NCBI GenBank assembly: GCA_028699365.1
Contig: JAQVUQ010000043.1
Coordinates: 1-11,942, forward strand
DNA length: 11,942 nt
Direction of reading: 5' to 3'
Source of the DNA: UBA5359 sp028699365 [NCBI: bacterium]
GTDB lineage: Bacteria; UBP13; UBA5359
Both the position numbers and the translations under genes were made by a program. How positions within the stretch are numbered: position 1 is the stretch's first letter; every line of letters begins with the position of its first letter. Shown piece after piece: positions 1 through 6,806 of the stretch. Below the pieces are notes generated by a model. The model had not been told where the DNA came from, did not search any database, and saw only the letters and a list, made by a program, of their open reading frames with translations.

Positions 1-1291
1 GTTCAAGCCGCTGGACGGGATCTGGATCTACGCGAACACGTCGTACACGATCCCGCAAATTATCGTAACCGCGATCATTGCTGTCGCGAGTCTCGGTTAT
101 TCTCATTCCCCTGGATTCGGCTATCATAGATGCATTCACTATATTGACGCTCTCAGGCATGGCGGACGAAAGCACTCCTGCAATCATGGCCCTGGTAATG
201 GCCGTGGTGGAGAGGTCGTTTATGCTGCCGGCGTATGCAATATCCAGTGAAGTTATGCCGCTGCCGGCCAGGCCGTAAAGCATCTTGCCCAGCTTGGTCG
301 CAAAGCCTATATAAGGCGTAGTGGCTTCCATGACGGATGCATCGACGCCCGGCAGATTGACAGCCGCCCGCACGCTCCCGTCCTTGAAATACATGACTAT
401 CTGCTCAGCCACGTCTATGGCCACATTGATCTGTGCTTCACGAGTGGACGCACCCAGATGCGGGGTGGCGATGATGTTGTCGCAATCCAGAAGTGGATTC
501 TCCAGCGGCGGTTCGCTGACAAAGACGTCCAGTGCGGCACCAGCGATCTTACCTTCCATCAGAGCGCTGTAGAGGGCGCTCTCGTCGATGATGCCTCCCC
601 TGGCGCAGTTGATGATTCTTACTCCCTCTTTCATCATGGCAAACTGTTTGGTGCTGATGAGATTGAGCGTATCTTTTGTCTTGGGAGCATGGACGGTTAT
701 AAAATCCCCTTCCTTGAGGACAGTCTCCAGAGAAGCGATTTTTATTCCCATCTTGGCCGCCTTGTCGGCAGAAGCAAACGGATCGTAAGCTATTACCGAC
801 ATACCGAATCCGATGGCTCTCTTGGCCACTTCAAAACCTATCTTGCCCAGGCCGATTACGCCCAGCGTCTTGCCGTAGACTTCCACTCCCGTAAACTTGT
901 TTCTCTTCCATTCTCTGTCGATTCTAAGAGACTGGTCTGCCTGCGGGATATTTCTCGACAGCGACAGCATGAGCGCCAGGGTGTGCTCTGCGGCTGCCAT
1001 GGTATTGCCGTCCGGAGAGTTCACCACCACTATGCCCCTGCGAGTGGCTGCGGGTATCGATATATTATCTACACCCACGCCCGCTCTGCCGATAATCTTC
1101 AGATTATCGGAGGCCTCTATTACCGCCTCCGTTATCTGAGACTGACTTCTGACTATCAGCGCATCGTAGCCCTTGATTATCTCACAAAGGGCCGCTTCGT
1201 CGTTGCCGGTGTTGACGTCCACCTCGTGGCCGGCCACCTGCAGGATATGTACGCCTTTTTCGGATATGGGATCGCTGACAAGTATTCTCAA
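1..1291 (-). CDS. serA: D-3-phosphoglycerate dehydrogenase, 3' end beyond window
   Basis: Oxidises 3-phosphoglycerate to 3-phosphohydroxypyruvate with NAD+, the first step of phosphorylated serine synthesis in the cytosol. About 430 residues are visible: an N-terminal substrate-domain half opening MRILVSDPISEKG, the NAD-binding Rossmann motif GLGKIG at 147-152 followed by D170, and the 2-hydroxyacid dehydrogenase catalytic trio R231 (NCARGG), E260 (SEPP) and H278 (PHLGAS). From about 315 on there is an ASB-type intervening domain, so this is the long (~525 aa) SerA class; the C-terminal ACT domain would lie outside. The start is taken as TTG at 1291 because GGGGTGAGG sits just upstream and the resulting N-terminus matches the family; an in-frame GTG at 1300 is the alternative. 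There is no ATG start. Expression is controlled by the serine T-box leader upstream. The last ~19 codons (positions 1-57) do not resemble SerA and may be a contig-end artefact or frameshift. Confidence 0.95.
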   Translation of the reverse strand, partial: MRILVSDPISEKGVHILQVAGHEVDVNTGNDEAALCEIIKGYDALIVRSQSQITEAVIEASDNLKIIGRAGVGVDNISIPAATRRGIVVVNSPDGNTMAAAEHTLALMLSLSRNIPQADQSLRIDREWKRNKFTGVEVYGKTLGVIGLGKIGFEVAKRAIGFGMSVIAYDPFASADKAAKMGIKIASLETVLKEGDFITVHAPKTKDTLNLISTKQFAMMKEGVRIINCARGGIIDESALYSALMEGKIAGAALDVFVSEPPLENPLLDCDNIIATPHLGASTREAQINVAIDVAEQIVMYFKDGSVRAAVNLPGVDASVMEATTPYIGFATKLGKMLYGLAGSGITSLDIAYAGSINDLSTTAITRAMIAGVLSSAMPESVNIVNASMIAESRGMRITETRDSNDRGYDNLRDRVRRVRVDPDPVQRLE

Positions 1292-1304
1292 TACCCTCAC
1301 CCCT
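1292..1304 (-). promoter_or_regulatory. Ribosome binding site deciding the TTG start of serA
   Basis: Read on the minus strand, AGGGGTGAGG lies a few bases upstream of the TTG at 1291. It pairs well with the 16S anti-Shine-Dalgarno. Using the GTG inside this motif as the start would leave only a weak purine run upstream, so TTG is preferred. Confidence 0.6.
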
Positions 1305-1316
1305 TTTTTAGCTTTT

Positions 1317-1372
1317 CAGGCTGAAGACTGAAGTCTGAAGGAGTTTACGCTCAAGCGCTTTTCTTCAGCCTG
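1317..1372. repeat. Heptad repeat and 11-bp inverted repeat in the serA 5' UTR
   Basis: On the plus strand, three perfect-phase heptads CTGAAGA, CTGAAGT, CTGAAGG occupy 1321-1341. The segment CAGGCTGAAGA (1317-1327) is exactly complementary to TCTTCAGCCTG (1362-1372), 34 bp away. The element sits between the T-box terminator and the serA ribosome binding site, so the read-through mRNA could form an 11-bp stem there. It belongs to the same repeat style seen at 6941-6969 and 9245-9366. Confidence 0.7.
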
Positions 1373-1394
1373 CTCACTGCTTCATGCCTTATTA

Positions 1395-1434
1395 TAAAAA
1401 AAGCCTCTTGTCCCAGTAAAGGGACGAGAGGCTT
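1395..1434 (-). terminator. Intrinsic terminator of the serA T-box leader
   Basis: On the minus strand, AAGCCTCTCGTCCC (1434-1421) pairs with GGGACAAGAGGCTT (1414-1401) around the loop TTTACT, with one internal C-A mismatch, followed by a run of seven T (1402-1396). It lies directly after the T-box sequence, which is the expected place for the terminator that competes with the antiterminator. It is the regulated stop for serA, not the end of the preceding gene. Confidence 0.92.
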
Positions 1435-1642
1435 GATTCCCGCGTTGCCACCCTATTTGGCTGCTTGCGCAGCCCTCTCTTAAGCGATAACGGGCTTAAC
1501 CGGCAGAGGGCTTACAGACCAGGTAAAGGCGTTCAACCCTGCGACTCAGGAGCGGATTCAAGCATTTACAGTGCCGGCTTGCAGCGTCCGCCGACTCTCT
1601 ACGACTGCTACTGCCCTACTACTCTCCGTCAACGTCATTAAC
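1395..1642 (-). ncRNA. Serine-specific T-box leader (riboswitch) of serA
   Basis: A T-box leader senses uncharged tRNA and lets transcription pass the terminator when the cognate amino acid is scarce. Seen here on the minus strand: a Stem I distal segment GCTGCAAGCCGGC (1585-1573); a specifier context GAA-TCC-GCTCCTGAG with the specifier UCC at 1556-1554 (serine, read by tRNA-Ser GGA); a compact GGCTGC-GCAA-GCAGCC hairpin (1474-1459), probably Stem III; and the conserved T-box AGGGTGGCAACGCGGG (1454-1439). The variable base of UGGN is C, which pairs with a G discriminator base, as bacterial tRNA-Ser carries. Specifier, discriminator pairing and the downstream gene (serA) agree, so serine specificity is well supported. 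The 5' end at about 1642 is inferred from the promoter. Confidence 0.93.
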
Positions 1643-1648
1643 AGGCTG

Positions 1649-1677
1649 ATTTTAGCACAGGAAGCGAGCAAAAGCAA
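1649..1677 (-). promoter_or_regulatory. Sigma-70/sigma-A-type promoter of the T-box-serA unit
   Basis: Minus-strand -35 TTGCTT (1677-1672), a 17-base spacer, and -10 TAAAAT (1654-1649) preceded by TGC, an extended -10. It begins only 8 bp after the stop codon of the upstream nucleotidyltransferase gene, so serA has its own promoter. The start of transcription would fall near 1642, just upstream of Stem I. Confidence 0.75.
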
Positions 1678-1684
1678 TAGCTTC

Positions 1685-2722
1685 TTATACCCTCTCGTTA
1701 CAACCGATAACCGCTCCCGGATCGAGATAGACCGCCGGCCTGATGCGGCTGGATGTGCCTATGATAGCTCTGTTGAGAACGGCGCCTTCGCCGATCACCA
1801 CGTTCTCCCACAGGATGCTCTCCTTCAGGCTGCTATGGCTGTCCACTATGCTGTTGCGCCCGATAAAGACGTTGGGTCCCAGATCGACTCCGTCCATTAT
1901 CCTGACGCCATCCCCGATGTACGCAGGCCCGGTAATCCTGGCGGTGGGGCTGATGACCGCATTTTCGCCGATGACAACGTCATCGCCCTCATTAAAGCTC
2001 AGGCCGTCTATACTTACATATCCGGCCGCTATATCGCGATGCGCCTGAAAATACTTCTCCGGATTGCCGATATCCAGCCAGTATGCCTCCTCAAAATAAC
2101 CGTACATGGGTCTTTTATGAGCCAGCAGATCAGGATAGACCTTTCTCTCCAGGGAATACTCTGTCTCAGGAGGAATGTAATCCAGTATCTCGGGTTCGAA
2201 GATATAAGTGCCGGCATTGATATGATGGGATGTCACGGCATCAGGAGCAGGCTTCTCGGTAAAACGCAGTATCCTTCCGTTATCGTCTGTATCGATTACG
2301 CCGTAAGCAGTAGGATCATCCACGTAAGCCAGGCTGATCGTGGCTACAGAGCCTCTTCGCGTGTGATAATCGATCATTTTGCCAAGATCCAGATCGGTCA
2401 GGACATCACCATTGAACACCATAAATGTTTCATTGAAATGCGAGGCGGCGTTCTTTATGGCGCCTCCGGTTCCCAGTGGGCAATCCTCGATCACATAATC
2501 CACCTTCATGCCGAAATTGTCTTCGGATTCTATATAATGCTTCAGCATATCAGGCAGGTAGCACATGCTCATGACTACTTCCGTTATACCGTAGTTGCTC
2601 AGTCTGCGCATCATATGCCCTATAAACGGACGGTTGACAATAGGAACCAACGGTTTGGGAAGCGTATAGGTCAAAGGATAGAGCCTTGTTCCTTTTCCGC
2701 CTACAAGAATCAACGCCTTCAT
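1685..2722 (-). CDS. Sugar-1-phosphate nucleotidyltransferase (mannose-1-phosphate guanylyltransferase-like)
   Basis: Predicted to transfer a nucleotide from an NTP to a sugar 1-phosphate, making an NDP-sugar for envelope polysaccharide or glycoprotein synthesis in the cytosol. The 345-residue protein has the nucleotidyltransferase fold over about 1-235: GGKGTRLYPLT at 8-18, PKPLVPI at 22-28, metal-binding D106 in FNGDV, EKP at 156-158, NAG at 169-171 and WLDIGNP at 215-221. Residues ~248-340 are hexapeptide-like repeats (IGENAVI, IGDGVRI, IGRNSIV, IGEGAVL), a left-handed beta-helix tail. Length and architecture fit archaeal/bacterial GDP-mannose pyrophosphorylase-like proteins, but glucose-1-phosphate thymidylyl- or uridylyltransferase is possible; substrate cannot be read from sequence. 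Start chosen at ATG 2722: GAAGGGGG stands 8 bases upstream and the protein begins MKALILVGGKG as relatives do. A longer in-frame reading from 2824 has no comparable support. Confidence 0.9.
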   Translation of the reverse strand: MKALILVGGKGTRLYPLTYTLPKPLVPIVNRPFIGHMMRRLSNYGITEVVMSMCYLPDMLKHYIESEDNFGMKVDYVIEDCPLGTGGAIKNAASHFNETFMVFNGDVLTDLDLGKMIDYHTRRGSVATISLAYVDDPTAYGVIDTDDNGRILRFTEKPAPDAVTSHHINAGTYIFEPEILDYIPPETEYSLERKVYPDLLAHKRPMYGYFEEAYWLDIGNPEKYFQAHRDIAAGYVSIDGLSFNEGDDVVIGENAVISPTARITGPAYIGDGVRIMDGVDLGPNVFIGRNSIVDSHSSLKESILWENVVIGEGAVLNRAIIGTSSRIRPAVYLDPGAVIGCNERV

Positions 2723-2773
2723 ATCATACCCCCTTCTTTGTACCTTATTTAATACCCTTGTAGCTTGCTTTCT

Positions 2774-2795
2774 AAACATAGCAAGCGTTATGTTT
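2774..2795. promoter_or_regulatory. Perfect 7-bp-arm palindrome next to a -10 box (possible operator)
   Basis: AAACATA (2774-2780) and TATGTTT (2789-2795) form perfect inverted arms around an 8-bp spacer. The palindrome begins immediately downstream of the candidate -10 element of the nucleotidyltransferase promoter and spans its expected start site. It is not followed by a T run in either direction, so it is not a terminator; operator function is inference. Confidence 0.4.
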
Positions 2796-2824
2796 ATGAT
2801 ATTCTTTTCGTCCGTTGGATGCAA
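2796..2824 (-). promoter_or_regulatory. Candidate promoter of the nucleotidyltransferase gene
   Basis: Minus-strand -35 TTGCAT (2824-2819), a 17-base spacer and -10 TATCAT (2801-2796). It starts just downstream of the anti-sigma stop codon at 2833, suggesting the nucleotidyltransferase can be expressed apart from the sigma/anti-sigma pair. No terminator is visible after the anti-sigma gene, so read-through is also possible. Confidence 0.5.
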
Positions 2825-2832
2825 GTAGAGGT

Positions 2833-4161
2833 CTATCTCTGCTTCTGCGGCAGGAGCAGGATATAGCCCTCTCCGTTCACGGGGATGATGCCTGGTATGA
2901 CCTGCAGGAAGCTCTGCCAGGTGGTGAGACGGGCAACGTATGAGGACAGGTCCCGCTCCTCCAGATACGAAGGAGAAATGATTACACTGCGGCTTAAGTC
3001 GGCAAGCGCCTCAAATCTTGCCGCAGTTGCCGTCCCCATACTCAGGATATTCTCCAGGGATGAATCTCTCCCCTTCATTTCAGCGTGCGGGATAAAGATG
3101 CTCCAGTTACCGCTCCATACGCTCGCATTGGTCAGGGTGAAGGATTGACGCGTCCCGGTGGCTGAACGCAGTTCCAGAGAGCGTCCGGCAGGGCTCTGCT
3201 CGCTTCTCGCCTTGCTGTCAGGCTGATTTGCTTTGACGGTAGCCGGAGCAACTGCTTCTATCGTTATTCTGTCGCGGCTTACCTTGATGCCGGCAAAGGG
3301 CTGCTGATTAACCGAGAGGGTCGCCGTCGTGCTACTCTTCTCCATCAGCGGAGCAGGTATGCCGGCGGCGCGAGCCGACTTCAGCGGGGCTCTAGACAAG
3401 GACGCCGCGCTGCCCCTGGCTTCGGAGGCAACGGACATGTCCCGGTCCGGTAAAGCGCTATCGGTGTTGCTGGAATGATCGTCTTTAACACCGGTATGGG
3501 AATTACCGCTGTACCGCATTTCCGAAACCGGAGAACTGGGAACCGGAGGCGTAATTCCTCCTTCTGTTCTATTCTCAGCCGGGCGATTTTCCAACTTGTT
3601 ATCCGACTGTACCTGCTTTGCCGTCAGGACCGGTGTATCCTGCGACGTATCGTTCACCGGCACCTCTGTTCTTGCCTGCGAACGGTTCTTTTTCGCAACG
3701 GCGCTTTGCGTGCGCTTGCCGTCAAGCGGTGGTTTCTTGGGCTGCATCATTTCTATAGCGGTATTGCTCTTCTCTTTTGACAGGGGGATGTCCGTATACC
3801 GGGCATCATCATGAACTCCGTGTATAGTCACCAGAGCCAGCAGCAGCACCAGCGCACCGGCTCCTGCCAGCTCAAACGGACGTCGTGAGACGGGAATGCC
3901 GAACGGCAGATTCCGCCACCAGGGATTTCGTCTTCGCTGCTCCTCGTCGGCCAGCCTGGCATGAAGCCTGGCGGCAAATCCGGCAGGCGGATCCACACGA
4001 CTCATCTTCTGCAGATGTCCCCTGACATCCGACAGCTCTTCCAGCCTGCGTCGACACTCCGGGCAAGCGGCCAGATGCTCTCTCAAGCCCTCGGCTTCAC
4101 CGGGAAGCAGTTCGCCGTCCATATAAGTTGATATCATATCTTCACGATAGCGACAGTTCAC
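2833..4161 (-). CDS. Membrane-anchored zinc-binding anti-sigma factor
   Basis: Predicted to hold the adjacent ECF sigma factor inactive at the membrane until an envelope signal arrives. The 442-residue protein has an N-terminal ZAS-type zinc motif: C3, then H29-x3-C33-x2-C36 within HLAACPECRRRL. A single hydrophobic helix lies at about 97-115 (ELAGAGALVLLLALVTIHGV). The following ~330 residues should be extracytoplasmic: about 120-330 are rich in S, T, K, Q, P and N (low complexity, linker-like), and about 335-442 look folded, with tryptophans and hydrophobic strands. The usual anti-sigma of this class is far shorter, so the outer part is the unusual portion and the probable sensor. The start is GTG at 4161, overlapping the sigma stop (GTGA), with GGAGGG about 10 bases upstream. 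The overlap indicates translational coupling and near-stoichiometric production. I do not recognise the outer domain. Confidence 0.85.
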   Translation of the reverse strand: MNCRYREDMISTYMDGELLPGEAEGLREHLAACPECRRRLEELSDVRGHLQKMSRVDPPAGFAARLHARLADEEQRRRNPWWRNLPFGIPVSRRPFELAGAGALVLLLALVTIHGVHDDARYTDIPLSKEKSNTAIEMMQPKKPPLDGKRTQSAVAKKNRSQARTEVPVNDTSQDTPVLTAKQVQSDNKLENRPAENRTEGGITPPVPSSPVSEMRYSGNSHTGVKDDHSSNTDSALPDRDMSVASEARGSAASLSRAPLKSARAAGIPAPLMEKSSTTATLSVNQQPFAGIKVSRDRITIEAVAPATVKANQPDSKARSEQSPAGRSLELRSATGTRQSFTLTNASVWSGNWSIFIPHAEMKGRDSSLENILSMGTATAARFEALADLSRSVIISPSYLEERDLSSYVARLTTWQSFLQVIPGIIPVNGEGYILLLPQKQR

Positions 4162-4748
4162 CCTTCAGTTCCCTCCGTATATTCGACGCTGCACAAGCCC
4201 GGGAAGTTCCGTCTGATGATTTGCTGCAGTGCAGCTCTGCCGCGATGGACTCGCGATTTGACCGTGCCGACGGATATTCTCAGTGTCTGCGATATTTCCT
4301 GGTAACTGTAATCGTGAATGTCGCGCATAACCAGGACGGCGCGTTGCTCGGGCGGCAACTGCAACAGGGCTTTCTGAATATCTTCCTGGAGAAGAGCGGC
4401 TTCCGCACAATCGGCAGGGTTGCCGCCAGGATAAGGATCGGATCTGTCGCCGATAGAATCCAGGGGCGATGTCGGCCGTCTGTTGCGGCTGCGCGCAATG
4501 TCTATGGCGGTATTGGAAATGATCCGGTAAAGCCAGGTGGAGAAGGCTGAACGCCCGTCAAAGCTCACCAGCGATCTGTAGGCTTTTATCAGCGCTTCCT
4601 GAGCAACGTCCTCGGCATCCGCATGGTTGCCGGACATGCGATAAGCGGTCTCATAGGCTTTCTGCATATAAGGTGATATAAGTTCCTCGAAGGCGCCGGC
4701 ATCACCGGAGCGGCAACGCTCTATAAGGCTCTTTTCACGCTCGTCCAA
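4158..4748 (-). CDS. ECF-type RNA polymerase sigma factor (RpoE/SigW-like)
   Basis: A group-4 sigma factor of 196 residues. Region 2 spans about 25-91 (AYETAYRMSGNHADAEDVAQ, then the DNA-melting and -10-reading helices through FSTWLYRIISNTAIDIARSR). A variable linker with a DPYPGGN segment follows at 92-120. Region 4 spans about 125-177 (LPPEQRAVLVMRDIHDYSYQ followed by the helix-turn-helix ISVGTVKSRVHRGRAAL). There are no region 1 or 3 domains, as expected for ECF factors. The start is TTG at 4748 with GGGGGAAG upstream; the nearest ATG upstream is in another frame. The anti-sigma gene overlaps its stop. The promoter upstream looks housekeeping (TTGACT/TACAAT), so at least basal expression does not need autoregulation; its regulon cannot be inferred from this window. 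Confidence 0.93.
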   Translation of the reverse strand: MDEREKSLIERCRSGDAGAFEELISPYMQKAYETAYRMSGNHADAEDVAQEALIKAYRSLVSFDGRSAFSTWLYRIISNTAIDIARSRNRRPTSPLDSIGDRSDPYPGGNPADCAEAALLQEDIQKALLQLPPEQRAVLVMRDIHDYSYQEISQTLRISVGTVKSRVHRGRAALQQIIRRNFPGLCSVEYTEGTEG

Positions 4749-4776
4749 ACAGCTTCCCCCACAGCAAGATACATTG

Positions 4777-4804
4777 ATTGTAACATCTGACGGCTTTAAG
4801 TCAA
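4777..4804 (-). promoter_or_regulatory. Promoter of the sigma/anti-sigma operon
   Basis: Minus-strand -35 TTGACT (4804-4799), a 16-base spacer and -10 TACAAT (4782-4777) preceded by TGT (extended -10). This is a good vegetative promoter about 30 bp before the TTG start. I did not find a typical ECF-type AAC-containing -35 element paired with a CGT-type -10 here. Confidence 0.7.
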
Positions 4805-4853
4805 AGGAGAAGGGATTGCAAGTGAGAGCACCAGGGTGACGTTGTGCGAAATA

Positions 4854-6707
4854 TCATTTGATGTATATTACGGTATCTTTGCCTTCTTTAATAACCACCT
4901 TTTGATGCATCTTCCATAGATTGGATATGGAATCAACGGCATAATCGTTGGTGTACCTCAATACAGCATCAAGCAAATAAGTCCCCGGCGCGAGCGGAAT
5001 TGCCGGATTACCGTTATCATGCTCGTGCCTGTCTTGCCACCAGAGTATACCGCCCCACTCGGGCCCGGACATACCTGAAATTACGGGCTTACCTGTATCA
5101 GCATCAGTTAAGCTGTATCCTATCCAGGCACTTTTTATATACTGTTCCGGTGCTTCCCGGCTCAAAACAGGGAACATTTCATTTGGTGATGCTTTGAATA
5201 CAAGGCACTGCTCTGCCGTTTTGACTGCCAATCGTATTTTTGTTGTTTTACCCGGATATACATTAAACGAGGTATGCAGAGGGAAATACCGGTTGCCATA
5301 GGGCTTTAACCATAAGGTATATTCACCGGAAGGCACTTTGCTTGGTGCATGGAAGTATGACGTGCTGTTGACCGCTATTCCGTCCTTAGTGAGCAGCAAG
5401 GCATTGAAACCGCTCAAGGCTTTCCCTGTCCCGGCATCTATAACCGTCAAATCCAGTTCACCGGGGTCAGGAACTTTAAGTAGTATATTCTTCTTCGCAC
5501 GGCCTTCATCCACTCGTATCGGTTTTCCGATATACAGTGGTTGTTGCTTCTTGTCCAATACCATAATAACCACGTCGCCGCCGGACATATTATAGACGGA
5601 AAATGAACCGTTATTGCTGATGCCGAAAGATCTCGCTACGATGTCCCAGGATGATGCTTTCACTGATGGAGCGGTATAATATTTCCTGCTCGGTCCTCTT
5701 TGTCTGGCCCAGACAGCCACACTTCCCGACGTCAAAGGCCTGCTGCTTTTAGCATTAATAACGCGCCCGGAGACGGCGCCTGTCGGCAAAGTTAGATTAA
5801 CCGTATTATTGCCGGGTGCAAGCATCACTTCCCGGCTGTAGGGATAAGCCGGTTTACCGGACTTAAAGTTGTAAATGCAATAGTTGAAAACTGTGCGACC
5901 GGTCTCCTCGAGATGCAATTCAAACTGTCCATAGGAATCTGTTTTGCATGAATCGCTGTCCATACCTTGCGAGCTTACGGATACTCTTGCCCCCGATACA
6001 GGCTTACCATATCTGGTCACCGTTCCTTTTACGGTTACGAGTGAGGCCCTGTCAATGTCCAGCAACGCTTTTTTACCCGGCAGCAGCAAAACCTTACGCG
6101 TGATCGTCTGTCTGTCGTTCGTTATAGTTACATCATACAGCGCCGGTCCCAGGTTGGAGTATACGGCATATCCATCGGCAGGTAGTTTGCCTGTAGGCAG
6201 CGGCGGCGTACTGGAAGCAGGTGCTACCAGGCCATTAAGATGCAGATAGACTAAGGGATTATTACCGACAAGACGCTTTGCTCTGATCTCCAGCGTTGAT
6301 GTCGGCGGTATCATTATAACTATACCCTTTGAAGTATCGACTTTCTCCTCTATCAGGCGTGGGGCCCCTTCTCTCTCTACAATAAGGCGTACAACCTGTT
6401 CCGGTAAATTGCCGACGCTGAATCTCCCGTCGTCATCCGTAACTGTAGTGAAGCGGTATACAGCCTTATCAATCGTGGGCGATTCAAAGGCATCGGCTCT
6501 CTCGGTAACGATAATTCTTGCTCCTGCGACCCCCTTATTGGAATAATCCATTATTCTGCCGTTAACGGTAAATGCTCTCTTCGTTTCCTGTGGAGCCTGT
6601 TCGGCGCGAACGGAGGTAACTGCAATCGAATAAGCTGCAAGTGAGAGAAAAATTATTAAAAGAGATACAAGCCGTTTTATTGTATCGATCTGCTTGGACA
6701 GAGGCAT
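4854..6707 (-). CDS. Secreted protein with serial carboxypeptidase-regulatory/CnaB-like domains
   Basis: A 617-residue exported protein of unknown specific function. Residues 1-36 form a Sec signal peptide: basic start, hydrophobic LVSLLIIFLSLAAYSIAV, and a likely cut after VRA. The mature part is a chain of beta-sandwich modules with the signature G-x-V-x(n)-PV-x-GA-x-V and DGRF/YGQF/NGSF turns: about 45-115 (GRIMDYSNKGVAGARIIV, DDDGRFSVGNLP), 224-300 (GTVTRYGKPVSGARVSV, YGQFELHL), 311-400 (GAVSGRVINAKSSRPL, NGSFSVYNM) and 416-495 (LDLTVIDAGTGKALSGF). The last ~110 residues are different and tryptophan-rich. No LPXTG motif, transmembrane anchor or catalytic motif is seen, so binding or structural roles at the surface are more likely than enzymatic ones. 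ATG 6707 is preferred over GTG 6713 because AGGAG is 8 bases upstream of it. It lies just before the sigma operon, same strand; a link is possible but unproven. Confidence 0.82.
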   Translation of the reverse strand: MPLSKQIDTIKRLVSLLIIFLSLAAYSIAVTSVRAEQAPQETKRAFTVNGRIMDYSNKGVAGARIIVTERADAFESPTIDKAVYRFTTVTDDDGRFSVGNLPEQVVRLIVEREGAPRLIEEKVDTSKGIVIMIPPTSTLEIRAKRLVGNNPLVYLHLNGLVAPASSTPPLPTGKLPADGYAVYSNLGPALYDVTITNDRQTITRKVLLLPGKKALLDIDRASLVTVKGTVTRYGKPVSGARVSVSSQGMDSDSCKTDSYGQFELHLEETGRTVFNYCIYNFKSGKPAYPYSREVMLAPGNNTVNLTLPTGAVSGRVINAKSSRPLTSGSVAVWARQRGPSRKYYTAPSVKASSWDIVARSFGISNNGSFSVYNMSGGDVVIMVLDKKQQPLYIGKPIRVDEGRAKKNILLKVPDPGELDLTVIDAGTGKALSGFNALLLTKDGIAVNSTSYFHAPSKVPSGEYTLWLKPYGNRYFPLHTSFNVYPGKTTKIRLAVKTAEQCLVFKASPNEMFPVLSREAPEQYIKSAWIGYSLTDADTGKPVISGMSGPEWGGILWWQDRHEHDNGNPAIPLAPGTYLLDAVLRYTNDYAVDSISNLWKMHQKVVIKEGKDTVIYIK

Positions 6708-6806
6708 TGTCACCGCTCCTCTTTACAATAATTCGACTTAAATGAATCATACTGTCAGGTAAGATTCTATCTTTTCCGCTATAATGGTAAATTAATCCTG
6801 AAAAAA

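Noticed and set aside
458-1324. 288-residue open frame on the plus strand
   Set aside because: It is antisense to serA over almost its whole length, has no recognisable domain, and the minus-strand frame has complete catalytic motifs.
1571-2752. 393-residue open frame on the plus strand
   Set aside because: It mirrors the nucleotidyltransferase gene and the T-box Stem I. The opposite strand carries the conserved GGKGTRL and beta-helix motifs and a ribosome binding site.
1685-2824. Longer 379-residue version of the nucleotidyltransferase
   Set aside because: The extra 34 N-terminal residues lie across the probable promoter and palindrome and do not resemble the family; the ATG at 2722 has a strong Shine-Dalgarno and the canonical N-terminus.
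4749-4853. Small gene between the secreted protein and the sigma factor
   Set aside because: No open frame with a plausible start and ribosome binding site; it holds only the sigma promoter.
6801-6806. Intrinsic terminator after tRNA-Pro(CGG)
   Set aside because: There is a six-base T run, but no separate hairpin beyond the tRNA structure itself, so I do not annotate a terminator.
6714-6806. Promoter for the secreted protein gene
   Set aside because: Several AT-rich -10-like words (TATGAT, TAGAAT) occur, but none has a convincing -35 at proper spacing, so I could not choose one.
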